Shown: positions 48,564 to 57,828 of the stretch, piece by piece
Position numbering within the stretch: position 1 is the stretch's first letter
Layout: every line of letters starts with the position of its first letter
Source of the DNA: Klebsiella aerogenes KCTC 2190
GTDB taxonomy: Bacteria > Pseudomonadota > Gammaproteobacteria > Enterobacterales > Enterobacteriaceae
DNA length: 64,000 nt
NCBI RefSeq assembly: GCF_000215745.1
Contig: NC_015663.1
Span: forward strand, 2,046,001 to 2,110,000
Direction: 5' to 3'
Notes under the pieces: model-generated
What the model saw: only the letters and a program-made list of their open reading frames with translations
What the model was told of the DNA's origin: nothing
Database searches by the model: none
Made by a program: the position numbers and the translations under genes

Positions 48564-49510
48564 ATGGCGCTTACAGATCGCGCAATCCGGCATGCCAGGC
48601 CGCTTGGCAAGTCATACAGGCTCTCTGACTGTCACGGTATTTACATTCAGGTTAACCCCAGCGGATCTAAGCTGTGGTATCTGAAATTTCGCTTTGGAAA
48701 CAAAGAGAACCGTATGGCATTAGGCCCTTATCCGCTTATTTCTCTGGCACTGGCAAGGGAGAAGCAAGCAGATATAAGAAGGCTTATTTTAGAAGGCATT
48801 AATCCGGTGGAAAAACGCAGAGAGGAAAAGCGGGGTGGAGAGCCCCTTTATACGTTCGAGTCCGTGGCGCGCGAATGGGTCTCCAGCAACGTGAACTGGT
48901 CAGCGGAGCATAAGAAGCGGGTGTTGCGTTATTTCGAACTTTACGTATTCCCCACGAACGGCAGCTGCGACATCACCAAGATGAAGGTCAAAGAGCTGCT
49001 GGTGCCCATCAAAGAGGTGGAGAAAGCGGGCAAACTGGATGTCGCTTCTCGTCTCCAGCAGCGTACCGCCTGTGTAATGCGCTACGCCGTCCAGAACGGC
49101 ATTATCGATCATAACCCCGCATCGGATTTAACCGGCGCTGTCTCCACGCCCAAAGTGCGTCACCACCCTGCACTGGAGCTTAATCTCATCCCTGATTTCC
49201 TGGAAAGAGTCGACGATTTCAAAGGACGTAAGCTGACTCAACTGGCGGTAAAGCTGGCGCTGTTGCTGTTTATTCGCTCCAGCGAACTGCGCTTTGCCCG
49301 CTGGGGTGAAATTGACCTGCATAACGCCATGTGGACCATTCCCGCCGAGCGAGAACCGATCCCCGGCGTTAAGTACTCTGCGCGCGGTGCAGCAGTTCGA
49401 TGGCCTGTAGCGCGCTGGTGGAGTCAGGCCTGTGGTCAAGCGACGCGGTAGAGCGCCGGGAGATGATGCAGTGGTGGGCGGATTATCTGGATGCAAACCG
49501 GTTCAGGCAT
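48564..49510 (+). pseudogene. P4-type tyrosine integrase, broken
   Basis: ATG 48564 starts a typical P4-family integrase: DUF4102 arm-binding domain (MALTDRAIRHARPLG...), core-binding region, and the first catalytic Arg in FIRSSELRFARW. Similarity stops near 49377 after WTIPAEREPIPG. The family's C-terminal end reappears in another frame from 49400 (MACSALVESGLWS.DAVER), but is joined directly to MMQWWADYLDAN. The segment with the HxxR motif is missing, as is the one with the catalytic tyrosine. Two deletions and a frame change make it inactive, so the island is probably fixed unless another integrase helps. Confidence 0.9.
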
Positions 49511-49558
49511 GTGGTGCCGTATGGCTTCAAAAAATCGCCGGGAGGTGCACTTGACCAT

Positions 49559-49729
49559 ATGAGCTTCCAGGAGCGCAATGACCGACAACTGGAGGAGCTA
49601 AAAGCCCGGATACTGGCCGACTCGGAATGGCTGACAGCATCTGAGCTATCGGCGAAAGCGGGTTTCCGTTCTGCCGATCCTGAGGCAGGCCCGAAAGGTT
49701 CGAAAGCCGCCGGGATACTTACAGTTTAA
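49559..49729 (+). pseudogene. Fragment of a small DNA-binding-type gene
   Basis: In frame with the integrase tail, 56 codons beginning MSFQERNDRQLEELKARIL and containing EWLTASELSAKAGF. This resembles the N-terminal helix-turn-helix of a family of small accessory proteins with the pattern WLTA.EIA..AG. The similarity ends at GP; a frame change there would continue it for a few residues before a stop. A GGAGG lies 13 bp before the ATG. Probably a remnant, since the conserved C-terminal part is absent. Confidence 0.5.
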
Positions 49730-49785
49730 CCCCGGGTAGTAGTTGAAACAGTAAAAAACGTCCCTGTTTCATGGCTAATTAACCG

Positions 49786-49977
49786 CTAAATTCTGGCCAT
49801 AGAGGAGAGCTGGGGGATTTAACTGAATCAGAAATTAATAAATCATTATTTATAGGTGGAAGGCGTTTTATATTCCTGCATCATATCTCTGATACAGGAA
49901 CAGTTACCGTAAATGGCTATAAATTATTAGTAAACAGAATGTCTATTTTTCACCTGCATGGCGGTACTTATGAATAG
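49786..49977 (+). pseudogene. Possible coding remnant
   Basis: Open frame of about 63 codons without a start, ending TAG at 49975-49977. It includes FIGGRRFIFLHHI and TVTVNGYKLLVNRM, which look protein-like. It overlaps the end of the convergent WYL gene. No family recognised. Could be chance in AT-rich DNA. Confidence 0.25.
49873..49900. repeat. Inverted repeat downstream of WYL regulator gene
   Basis: TTCCTGCATCA/TGATACAGGAA, 11-base arms with one mismatch around a 6-base loop, 43 bp beyond the regulator stop. No T-run. Confidence 0.55.
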
Positions 49978-50836
49978 GCTCACCTGTTTGGGCGTGCACA
50001 GCTAGAACAGGGTAGACAAAGGGGCCGTGGCTGCTGGCGTCAGTAGCTTGTGCATATTCATCATCTGTTTTCGGCAGATTGTTTTCAGGACATAAATAAA
50101 AAATCATTGGTGCACGAATGCTGAATTCAGATGGTTCAAGTATGTAATCCCGCTTAATTACCTCTTGTTGCGCTTTGTTTAGTGTTGGATTGGCGATAAA
50201 ACGCACGGGGATTACGACCTCCCACGCGGTATCTTTGCGCGGAGGGGGAGGGGCAGGAATAATCAGTTCCGGCGAGTCCAGAAATCGCGCCAAAACAAAG
50301 TCCTTAAACGCCGAACTACCCCAGTCATAGGCTCGCACATGCTGGCGCCCGTTAACGGTAATAATTACCGTTGGGCTTAGTGTACGGGATATGCCTTCCG
50401 GGTTTTCCATTGACGCATAAGTCACTTTTACTTGTCCGTTCTGTTCGATTGCTGACAAAAAAATTGCCAGCGTGCGGCTATGTACTGCGCGATGGATGAG
50501 CGGAATTTCCTGCGCGTGGGCCGCTTGTGGCGGTTGAAATTCTACCGTCGCACGCCAGACCAGATCGTTGTCTCCAAGCAAAACAGGCGAAAACGTCATA
50601 CTGGGGAAATACCCTTTTCGGCCGGCTCCCTTCTCAATAGCGTTGCCTGGAGCGACCTCCATATAGGTTCTTACATCAGTACGAGCTTGTTGCGCCGAGA
50701 CGCCAAACTCTTCAGCAATCATGCGCGAAGTGACTTTTCGTTCCCACAGTAGCTGGCGTTCAATATAGCGCAAGCGCAACCATTGTGCGTGGCTGAGGGG
50801 GGATTTGTGTTTATCAAGAAACATTGAGTAGTACAT
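49943..50836 (-). CDS. WYL-domain transcriptional regulator (BrxR/CapW-like)
   Basis: Product of 297 residues with an N-terminal winged helix (about 15-65: RYIERQLLWERKVTSRMIAEEFGVSAQQARTD in overview), a central WYL domain (about 125-200, with VKVTYASME, GRQHVRAYDW and VLARFLDSPE), and a C-terminal WCX-like end. Proteins of this plan (BrxR, CapW) repress neighbouring phage-defence operons and respond to a nucleotide-type signal. It is divergent from jetA, with a 27-bp perfect palindrome between them, so it probably represses the Wadjet operon. Two starts, 50836 and 50824, are possible; neither has a clear ribosome site. Confidence 0.85.
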   Translation of the reverse strand: MYYSMFLDKHKSPLSHAQWLRLRYIERQLLWERKVTSRMIAEEFGVSAQQARTDVRTYMEVAPGNAIEKGAGRKGYFPSMTFSPVLLGDNDLVWRATVEFQPPQAAHAQEIPLIHRAVHSRTLAIFLSAIEQNGQVKVTYASMENPEGISRTLSPTVIITVNGRQHVRAYDWGSSAFKDFVLARFLDSPELIIPAPPPPRKDTAWEVVIPVRFIANPTLNKAQQEVIKRDYILEPSEFSIRAPMIFYLCPENNLPKTDDEYAQATDASSHGPFVYPVLAVHAQTGEPIHKYRHAGEK

Positions 50837-50939
50837 ATCAGTTTTATTCTTATTTGCAGGTTAATCAATTGCGGTTTGATATACGGACTAAGTATAGAAG
50901 GCGAATGTCATCAAAACAAATAACATTGTTATCAAAGAA

Positions 50940-50985
50940 AATTAAGCAAAGTTTCTTTGCTTAATTGGGCGGGGAGTACTATAGT
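50940..50985 (+). promoter_or_regulatory. jetABCD promoter with overlapping 27-bp palindrome
   Basis: AATTAAGCAAAG-TTT-CTTTGCTTAATT at 50940-50966 is a perfect 12-bp inverted repeat. Inside its right arm lies TTGCTT (50957-50962), 17 bp from TATAGT (50980-50985), a good sigma-70 promoter for jetA. A protein on the palindrome would block the -35. The most likely binder is the divergent WYL regulator. Confidence 0.8.
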
Positions 50986-51011
50986 GACTTCCGTCTCGGA
51001 GGGAGAATGTT

Positions 51012-52478
51012 ATGTCACTAGGGTTTTTGGAGCAGGCTCGTAATGAATCTATGGCACGCCGCGAGCTGACGATTCAATCTCACGCGTTGCTTGTAGTTCG
51101 GACGCTGGATTCAATATACAGCGCCCTACAGCGCAATCCGTTTGATGGCTTCAAGCTTGATGCACTGGCGGCAATTATGTATCTCTTTGACGCCATGCTT
51201 TATTATGCTGACCGCGAGCGCCAGCCTGGTATGACGCGTAAAGAAGCCGAGCTATGTCTGGTTGGGCATCTCAATGAAGCCTATCCGGGGCAAGAAGCGT
51301 CCGACTACGCGCAAGTTGCCAGCAAGATTTTTGCGGCGATCAAAGACCCTTTCCGTCTCAGTTATTACGACTTCTCGCAACGAACGCATTCCGAAGAGCA
51401 GATAGTCCGTCTGGTACGCTATGATCAGCTATCCGGCTCAGATGATATTCTCTGGTCGCTGACTGATGAAGGAATGCTTTTCTATACCCTCCGTTTGGAT
51501 GAAACGCCGATAGAACGCGCTGCGATTCTGGCCTGGCGCACGCTTAAAACCATCCGTCGCGGTGAGATCGACAAGGCAGTACACCAGATCCAATCAACGC
51601 AGCGGCAACTGGAGCAATATCTCATTGGGATGCGGATGAAAGTACGTGCTGCCCAGTCTGGTGATTTGAGCGCATCTTATGCACACGATATCCGTCCCGT
51701 ACTCAATGATTCCTTTGATAAAACCCGAGAGGTTTTGGAACATATCCAGAACTCAATGTCGGCCATTACCGAAATGCTGGTTGAAGGAAGTTCGAAATTA
51801 AATCCCGACAAATTAAATAAGCTACGTAAGGCACAAGAGATTTTTGCTGAGGTCTGCGCTTTTACGCAGCGCTATCAAGACTGCTTACTTGATGTTAACA
51901 AAGATTTTGAGCGAGCTCGTCTGAAACTCATTATTCCCAGAGATAATACCCTTTTCCGGGAAACGCTGGAAAAAGGTGTACTCAAGCCCTTGCTGTCTCA
52001 TTCCCCTGACACTGTCGAAAAGGAAATCGATCGTCTCACCGCACGCCTGTTGGCTCCCCGAAGACAGGATGATGATCGGCACATTCTGTTTGATCCTGAA
52101 GCGCTGCTGAACCTCTATCTCGATAGATTTGAACAGGCGCTTCCACATGAGATACAGGACCCCACCGAGCAGCCTGTAGCTATTGAAACCAACCTGCGAA
52201 ATATCCCTGAATCCGTCATTAAAAAATGCAGCGATTGGGTTAGTGACCGATTGAAGAATTGGGGGCATGTGAGCTTTAGAGATGTTTTCGACGCCTATGA
52301 GTGCGAAGAATTATCTGAACAAGAACAACAGGTTTGTTTACTTCATATTGGCAGCCTGGCAGCTAACAGCGATCCCGCAATAGAAGTAGAGATAGACGAC
52401 GCTATCGAAACAACGCTCTGGCGGGCTGACAATATCAAACTGTTAAAGGTCGCTCCCTTACACCCCTTTGAGGAGTAG
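51012..52478 (+). CDS. jetA: Wadjet protein JetA (kleisin, MukF/MksF-like)
   Basis: Product of 488 residues. Helix-rich throughout, with an N-terminal winged-helix-like region, a long coiled-coil-prone middle (about 190-300, IQSTQRQLEQYLIGMRMKV...) and an acidic C-terminal winged-helix end, the layout of the kleisin in MukBEF-like complexes. The assignment depends chiefly on its place before a MukE-like protein, a large SMC and a Toprim protein. GGAGGG precedes the ATG. jetB begins 2 bp after its stop. Wadjet cleaves closed circular plasmids after loop extrusion; JetA would bridge the SMC heads. Confidence 0.88.
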   Translation: MSLGFLEQARNESMARRELTIQSHALLVVRTLDSIYSALQRNPFDGFKLDALAAIMYLFDAMLYYADRERQPGMTRKEAELCLVGHLNEAYPGQEASDYAQVASKIFAAIKDPFRLSYYDFSQRTHSEEQIVRLVRYDQLSGSDDILWSLTDEGMLFYTLRLDETPIERAAILAWRTLKTIRRGEIDKAVHQIQSTQRQLEQYLIGMRMKVRAAQSGDLSASYAHDIRPVLNDSFDKTREVLEHIQNSMSAITEMLVEGSSKLNPDKLNKLRKAQEIFAEVCAFTQRYQDCLLDVNKDFERARLKLIIPRDNTLFRETLEKGVLKPLLSHSPDTVEKEIDRLTARLLAPRRQDDDRHILFDPEALLNLYLDRFEQALPHEIQDPTEQPVAIETNLRNIPESVIKKCSDWVSDRLKNWGHVSFRDVFDAYECEELSEQEQQVCLLHIGSLAANSDPAIEVEIDDAIETTLWRADNIKLLKVAPLHPFEE

Positions 52479-52480
52479 TT

Positions 52481-53377
52481 ATGTACGACAACACGCATCA
52501 ACAAGCTAAACGCTACGCCGAGATTGCCACGCAGGCAATTATGAATTCACTGGGATATAAGATGGGAGACGAGCTGATTCAACGTGCGCTTGATCTGCAA
52601 GGTGATGCCCTGTTCGCAGAGATTATCCGTGGCGTGGCGACAGGTATGAAATTGCGGTACCTCGGGATTCATGAGACCTACGGGGTATTACTGGCTGCAG
52701 ATGGCCGAGGTCCGTTTTCCCCATCTTTGGGTTGGCTGAACAAACGCTTGCTACCTGAAACAATGGCTGAGCAACAGGGTAAGGAACGGAAAGAACAGCG
52801 CCTGTTTGCAGGCTTAACACTGATTGCGTTGTTGGCTGATTTGTTTCCAACTCCAGACACCGTTCGTGTCGAGTTCGGTCAGAGTAATGCCATTAATGCC
52901 GCCTCGGTGGTAGCCAGGCTCAATAATGTTGCCGACCAGGTGATTGCCCAGCGCAAGGCCGAGGGGGACGATACCGTAGATGGCCTACTTATGACGGCCA
53001 GGTTTGTGCAGGAAGAACGTATTCCCCGTATTCACGACGAAAAGGTGGGGCGTGTCTCGAGTATTCGCTCGCAAACTGAAATGGCAACGCGCTGGATACA
53101 ACTGCTGCAGGAGGAAGGCTTTCTGGCCGAAGACAGCAGTCTGTCGGGAGAGTCCGACTGGTATCCGACCCAAAAACTCAAACATTATCTGCGCCATACT
53201 GGCATTGAAGAGACGGTGCGTTTTGTCATGAGTATCAGTCCAGCCGTAGAAGAACGGTCGTCCGATTTAGCTGAAAGCGATATTGCAGCATTAGCAGATA
53301 CCCTGGAGTTTCCTTCGCTCAATGAACGTCCAGTTACAACTGGAACCACAGAAACGCAACGCTTGACGGAGATTTAA
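52481..53377 (+). CDS. jetB: Wadjet protein JetB (MukE-like)
   Basis: Product of 298 residues, mainly helical with winged-helix segments (about 200-255, EMATRWIQLLQEEGFLAEDSS then a beta-wing DWYPTQKLKHYL). This fits the KITE subunit that binds the kleisin in the complex. It is separated by 2 bp from both jetA and jetC. A Thr/Glu-rich tail ends the protein. Little primary-sequence signal is visible; context carries the call. Confidence 0.87.
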   Translation: MYDNTHQQAKRYAEIATQAIMNSLGYKMGDELIQRALDLQGDALFAEIIRGVATGMKLRYLGIHETYGVLLAADGRGPFSPSLGWLNKRLLPETMAEQQGKERKEQRLFAGLTLIALLADLFPTPDTVRVEFGQSNAINAASVVARLNNVADQVIAQRKAEGDDTVDGLLMTARFVQEERIPRIHDEKVGRVSSIRSQTEMATRWIQLLQEEGFLAEDSSLSGESDWYPTQKLKHYLRHTGIEETVRFVMSISPAVEERSSDLAESDIAALADTLEFPSLNERPVTTGTTETQRLTEI

Positions 53378-53379
53378 GC

Positions 53380-56300
53380 ATGTGGCTGATTAAACGGGTT
53401 TATATGGATGGCGCAGGCCATGAAGAAGCTTTCTACAAGGACCTCACACTGGACTATATTGGCCTGTCTCAAGCGGTCGGTAGCCCTGTTGTTGAAGGCC
53501 TGCGCTCGCCCGTCAGAAATGCGAAGGTGGTGACCAGTACTTATCAGCAGCTTGTAAATGGGGGCGGTAAGTCAACCTACATCGCGCTGCTGTTATCGAT
53601 TTTTGAGCCGTCCGTTAGTGACTTCACCCAATATCTGGCAAATCATCGCCAGAGTGAATACCACTACCGCAATTACTTCTATAAAGAACTCTCTGTTGTT
53701 TTGGTTGAGATGGTCAATGAATCAGGACAAACGTTATTACTGGGACATGCTCATCAGCGTAATGGAGATGATGTTGACCGCACACTGTTTATTTGTGATG
53801 CGCCCGACTCCCTGATGGGCGCGCCGTTTGATGAAGTCCCTTCTTATTCCCGCGCGGAACGCAATTCTGAGCTGCGCCCCTATGCTAATAGCCTGCGCAG
53901 TTTTGATAGCTGGCTTAGTCTCAAGGCCAGTAGTGAAGGCGGCATGCATTGGCGTAAAACCACCAGACAGAACGAGTGGCGCGCATTTTTACTGGAACAA
54001 CAAATTAACGTTGATCTTATCAAAACAATGGTGACCTTCAACTCCGAAGAAGGTGGCCTGACCCGTTTTATCGAATACAAAACTGAACATGATTTCCTTG
54101 GCGCGTTTTTCGCCTGCACCATGTCTAAAGATGCGGCTGAGCGGCTGCGGGAACTAGTAGCGCATGAAGTTGAACGTCAGGGAGAGTTAGAGGGGATCCG
54201 TCGTAACGAGTCCTTCCTGAAGGATGTGCTGGCTAACTGGCTGGCGTTTCTTGAGCCGGCTAAACAGCTGGAAAGCATCCAGGCGCAGCAGCAACTGCTG
54301 GATGATGGCTTCCGGGAAGCAATGCGCGATCTCGCAGCCTTTGTCGGGGATGCTCAGGTTGAACAGACGCAGCTTGAAGATAACATGGAGAGTTTGCAAA
54401 CGCATATTGGTCAGGCGATGTCTCTGCGTGAGCAGTTAGGTAAGCGCAGAGCTCTGCTTGAATATGATTTCGTGCAGTATCAGTTCGACAAGCAAAAAGC
54501 GATAGTCGATGCGCTTCAAGACGAAGCCGATACCAATCAGCGCCAGATTGAGATTACTCAAGCTGCTATAGACTACAAAGCCTATGCTAAGGCCCTGAAT
54601 GAGTACCGCCAGGCAGATGAAGATCTGAAGGTATTCCAAAGTGAAACGGAAAGGCCGCTACAGGTGATTTTCGAGCGTACTGCTGGCGAAGCCTTGGGCA
54701 CATTAGAGTGGGCAATCGACAGACATCGCCAGCAGGAGGCTACGCTTGAGGAAGAATTAGGGCAGATGGATAGGGAAAGCAATACCCTTAAACAATCATA
54801 CGACGAACTACAAAAGATGCTGGGTGGCCTGGAGGCGGATCGTGAGAGATATAAAAGAGACAAACGGCAGGGCGAATCGCAACGGGGCCAACTATGTGAA
54901 GCTGGGTTGATCCAGAAGGATGAAACACCAGTAGCAGCCCAATACCGACTGGAATTAACCTTACGCAATGCACAGCAGAGTGAAGAGCTGGCTCATACAA
55001 TTCTTCATCAGAAAGAGCAGGCGCTGGAAGCACAGCTGAATGTTGTGCGGGAGGCATCAATTGAGAAAAGTGAGGCCCAGCAAAAACTCATTCTGGCTGA
55101 ACAAAAACACCAGTCAGCTGTGGATAGTGCTTTAGTTTTAGCAAAAACCTATCAAAAACTGCCAACGTCAATGCAACATGATCTAGATATTGAAGACACG
55201 AGTTGGCACAGCGAGCTGTGTGGATTGCAGCTCGACAAGGTATTGAATGCGAACTCTCACACGCTGAATGGAATGAAAGAGCGTTTACTGCAAGCCCGGC
55301 ACGAACTGGACGAGTTAAGGATGACGGGACATGAACTGGTCGCAAAGCAGGTCAATGAGGCACTTGAAGCGTTTTATGCGGCGGGTATTGCACGGGATAA
55401 GCTCTGGACATTTCCACACTATTTGGCCTCTGTTTACAACGATGATGCACAAAAGATTGCTGCGGTGATCGATCAAAACCCTGGCCGCTACCTGAGCCTG
55501 GTCGCACTCGACAATGTAACGTTTGAACAGGTCCATAAAATTAGTGAGATCTTGCCCTGGAAGAAGGCACCTATTGCTATTTACCTGCTGGATGAAGCAC
55601 AAGATCTCCGCCGAGAAACGTCTGAATTAGTACAGGTCGTCCTCTCAAACCACGATAAGCATGGATATAGCCAGGCTGCTTACGAAGCCCGGCTGCAAGA
55701 CCTGGAGAATATCGTAGCGTCGCAGGAAGTCAGTGTGAAGGCTGCAAAGAGCGCCTTCAAAGTACTGGAATATTTCAGTAATGAATGGCGTCTGCATTAT
55801 GAACAGTATGGTAAGCATTGGGCGGGACTGCTTGACCAACAGGAGCAGGCTCTCTTAATACTGGAAAATGCTGATGCAGTACTTAAGCAAGCTGAGCATG
55901 ATGAGCAAACACTGCGTGACGAGAAGAGAGATGCCCTGGTGAGGTTAAACAACGCCCGACAGCAGAAAATTCGGGCAGAAAAAGCACATGATAAACTAAG
56001 CCTTTTTGTAGAAACAGAATGGGCGAAGCGTGAAACGGCGATAATGAAAATGGAGCAGTTAGCTGCACAGATTCAACGAAGCAAGGACACTATTTGCACC
56101 CAGAAAGAGAGACTGGAACGGCTGAACGAAATCGAGAAGAACAAGCTCTCCGAGAAAACCCTTTTAAATATCCAGATGGGCAACTGGAGTAATCTGTGTA
56201 ACGAGCCGTTCTATTCAGAGATTACGGCGACTGAAGGTATGGTAGGACGAAGCCCCGAAGATGCCCATGAGATGGCAGCTCAGGCGCACAAAAAATTGCT

Positions 56301-57816
56301 CGAAGCAGCCAGCGGTGATCAAGTGACCGCTCTCAAGCAACAACTGAAAGATGCTGAACAGGCACAACGTTCTGCCTCTGAGCGTTTGATCGCTCACCCC
56401 ACCTACAATACATATCCGGACGAGGTAAAAGCGGCGGCCATCAATGAGCTAACGGTCATTAATAACCGCATCGTACGCCTCAACGAACAGCAGAAGCAAT
56501 TCACGCAAAATCTAATTAATTCTCAGGTAACTCTGCAAAATTTTTCCCAAAGCTGCGAGGAGGCTAGTAAAGCAATTGACGAGGATTTTGTCTGGGAAGA
56601 GAAGCCCATTGAGATAGAGACAATCCAAACGTCTCTGGCTGAAATCGTCAACAGCCTCCATGAAATTGAATACCAGCTAAAACTTCACCTGGAGCAAAAG
56701 AAGCTGCAGTTGCAAAAGATTGAAAATGTGAAGGAACGGCTACAGAACGCCAAAACAGCTCAAGCGATGATCCAGCACATTACGCCGACCTCTGCGGCGG
56801 GTCTACCTGGCAGGATCCAGAGCATCACTGAATATGCTGACAATCTGGCGACACAATGCCAAATGTATGCCGGTCTAAATGAAACGCTAAAACAGCAAAA
56901 TATACGCGTCTCTACGGTCTGGGGAAAATTCCGCAAACGGATCGAAGAAGAGTTGGCCAAGGATCCAGACGCCCAAGCCAGTCAGGAATACTTACGGCAG
57001 TTGGACTCAATCGCAACTTATCATGAAGTGCTGGGCGATTTGGACAGGGTCGGTACAGGGATCACGCAGGTATTCGAAGCTGTGCAGGATAGCCTGGAAC
57101 AATTCCAGCGTTCGATTGATCTGACTGTCACCCATCTGACTGCTCATCTGGAAGGGGCGATTAAACTTCTCAAGCGCGCGATGTCGGTCAAAATTCCTGA
57201 GGATTGCCCCGTACTGCCTGGCCGGCCCATTATCAAAATGACGGACCGGCTGAATGATGTTGCCGCTGATCTCAGGGGGTTTGCCAGCAGCCGCTTGCAG
57301 CAGTGGATAGCTAAGGGACAGATACCTCGAGCGCCCAATCGGGATGCCTTGACAGCTGATTTGGTTCAGTCGGTATTTGGCGAAGGGGAGCTGGAGGTGC
57401 GTTTGCTGAAGACGAATGCCAGCCGTCCACAATGGACTCCTGTCACCCGACTTGAAGGTTCAGGTGGACAGCGCCTTACATCTGCCTTTTTACTGTTTGT
57501 AACGGTTGGTAAAGTACGAGAATACGATACGGGTATTTCAAGTGCAGGATTCTTGTTAGCCGATAACCCGCTGGGTAAATCGAATGCCGATGATCTAATG
57601 CGAATTCAAACCCAAATGGCCAAAGCCTATAAAATCCAGCTCATCTACCTGACTGGTATTTCGGATGAAAATGCCCAATCAATGTTTGATAATCATCTCT
57701 TCCTGAATAAAGTTCAAAAACTGAGGCGGCGCGATTTGGTCACCGTTGATAAAGAACGCCATGCCCTGTGGGCGGCTTCTCTGGCTGCTAAGCCACAGTT
57801 CGATCCCGTCATTTAA
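53380..57816 (+). CDS. jetC: Wadjet SMC-like ATPase JetC (MukB-like)
   Basis: Product of 1478 residues, the motor of the complex. Walker A NGGGKST (Lys64-Ser65) is near the N-terminus; ABC signature SGGQ at 1361-1364; Walker B FLLADNP with Asp1395 near the C-terminus. Between lie long Gln/Glu/Lys-rich coiled coils (about 280-670 and 750-1280) separated by a globular stretch near 680-750, probably the hinge. Odd point: the residue after Walker B Asp is Asn1396, where SMC and MukB proteins have the catalytic Glu. ATP-driven loop extrusion on plasmids is known for Wadjet. Confidence 0.92.
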   Translation: MWLIKRVYMDGAGHEEAFYKDLTLDYIGLSQAVGSPVVEGLRSPVRNAKVVTSTYQQLVNGGGKSTYIALLLSIFEPSVSDFTQYLANHRQSEYHYRNYFYKELSVVLVEMVNESGQTLLLGHAHQRNGDDVDRTLFICDAPDSLMGAPFDEVPSYSRAERNSELRPYANSLRSFDSWLSLKASSEGGMHWRKTTRQNEWRAFLLEQQINVDLIKTMVTFNSEEGGLTRFIEYKTEHDFLGAFFACTMSKDAAERLRELVAHEVERQGELEGIRRNESFLKDVLANWLAFLEPAKQLESIQAQQQLLDDGFREAMRDLAAFVGDAQVEQTQLEDNMESLQTHIGQAMSLREQLGKRRALLEYDFVQYQFDKQKAIVDALQDEADTNQRQIEITQAAIDYKAYAKALNEYRQADEDLKVFQSETERPLQVIFERTAGEALGTLEWAIDRHRQQEATLEEELGQMDRESNTLKQSYDELQKMLGGLEADRERYKRDKRQGESQRGQLCEAGLIQKDETPVAAQYRLELTLRNAQQSEELAHTILHQKEQALEAQLNVVREASIEKSEAQQKLILAEQKHQSAVDSALVLAKTYQKLPTSMQHDLDIEDTSWHSELCGLQLDKVLNANSHTLNGMKERLLQARHELDELRMTGHELVAKQVNEALEAFYAAGIARDKLWTFPHYLASVYNDDAQKIAAVIDQNPGRYLSLVALDNVTFEQVHKISEILPWKKAPIAIYLLDEAQDLRRETSELVQVVLSNHDKHGYSQAAYEARLQDLENIVASQEVSVKAAKSAFKVLEYFSNEWRLHYEQYGKHWAGLLDQQEQALLILENADAVLKQAEHDEQTLRDEKRDALVRLNNARQQKIRAEKAHDKLSLFVETEWAKRETAIMKMEQLAAQIQRSKDTICTQKERLERLNEIEKNKLSEKTLLNIQMGNWSNLCNEPFYSEITATEGMVGRSPEDAHEMAAQAHKKLLEAASGDQVTALKQQLKDAEQAQRSASERLIAHPTYNTYPDEVKAAAINELTVINNRIVRLNEQQKQFTQNLINSQVTLQNFSQSCEEASKAIDEDFVWEEKPIEIETIQTSLAEIVNSLHEIEYQLKLHLEQKKLQLQKIENVKERLQNAKTAQAMIQHITPTSAAGLPGRIQSITEYADNLATQCQMYAGLNETLKQQNIRVSTVWGKFRKRIEEELAKDPDAQASQEYLRQLDSIATYHEVLGDLDRVGTGITQVFEAVQDSLEQFQRSIDLTVTHLTAHLEGAIKLLKRAMSVKIPEDCPVLPGRPIIKMTDRLNDVAADLRGFASSRLQQWIAKGQIPRAPNRDALTADLVQSVFGEGELEVRLLKTNASRPQWTPVTRLEGSGGQRLTSAFLLFVTVGKVREYDTGISSAGFLLADNPLGKSNADDLMRIQTQMAKAYKIQLIYLTGISDENAQSMFDNHLFLNKVQKLRRRDLVTVDKERHALWAASLAAKPQFDPVI

Positions 57817-57828
57817 GGCTGATATGAG

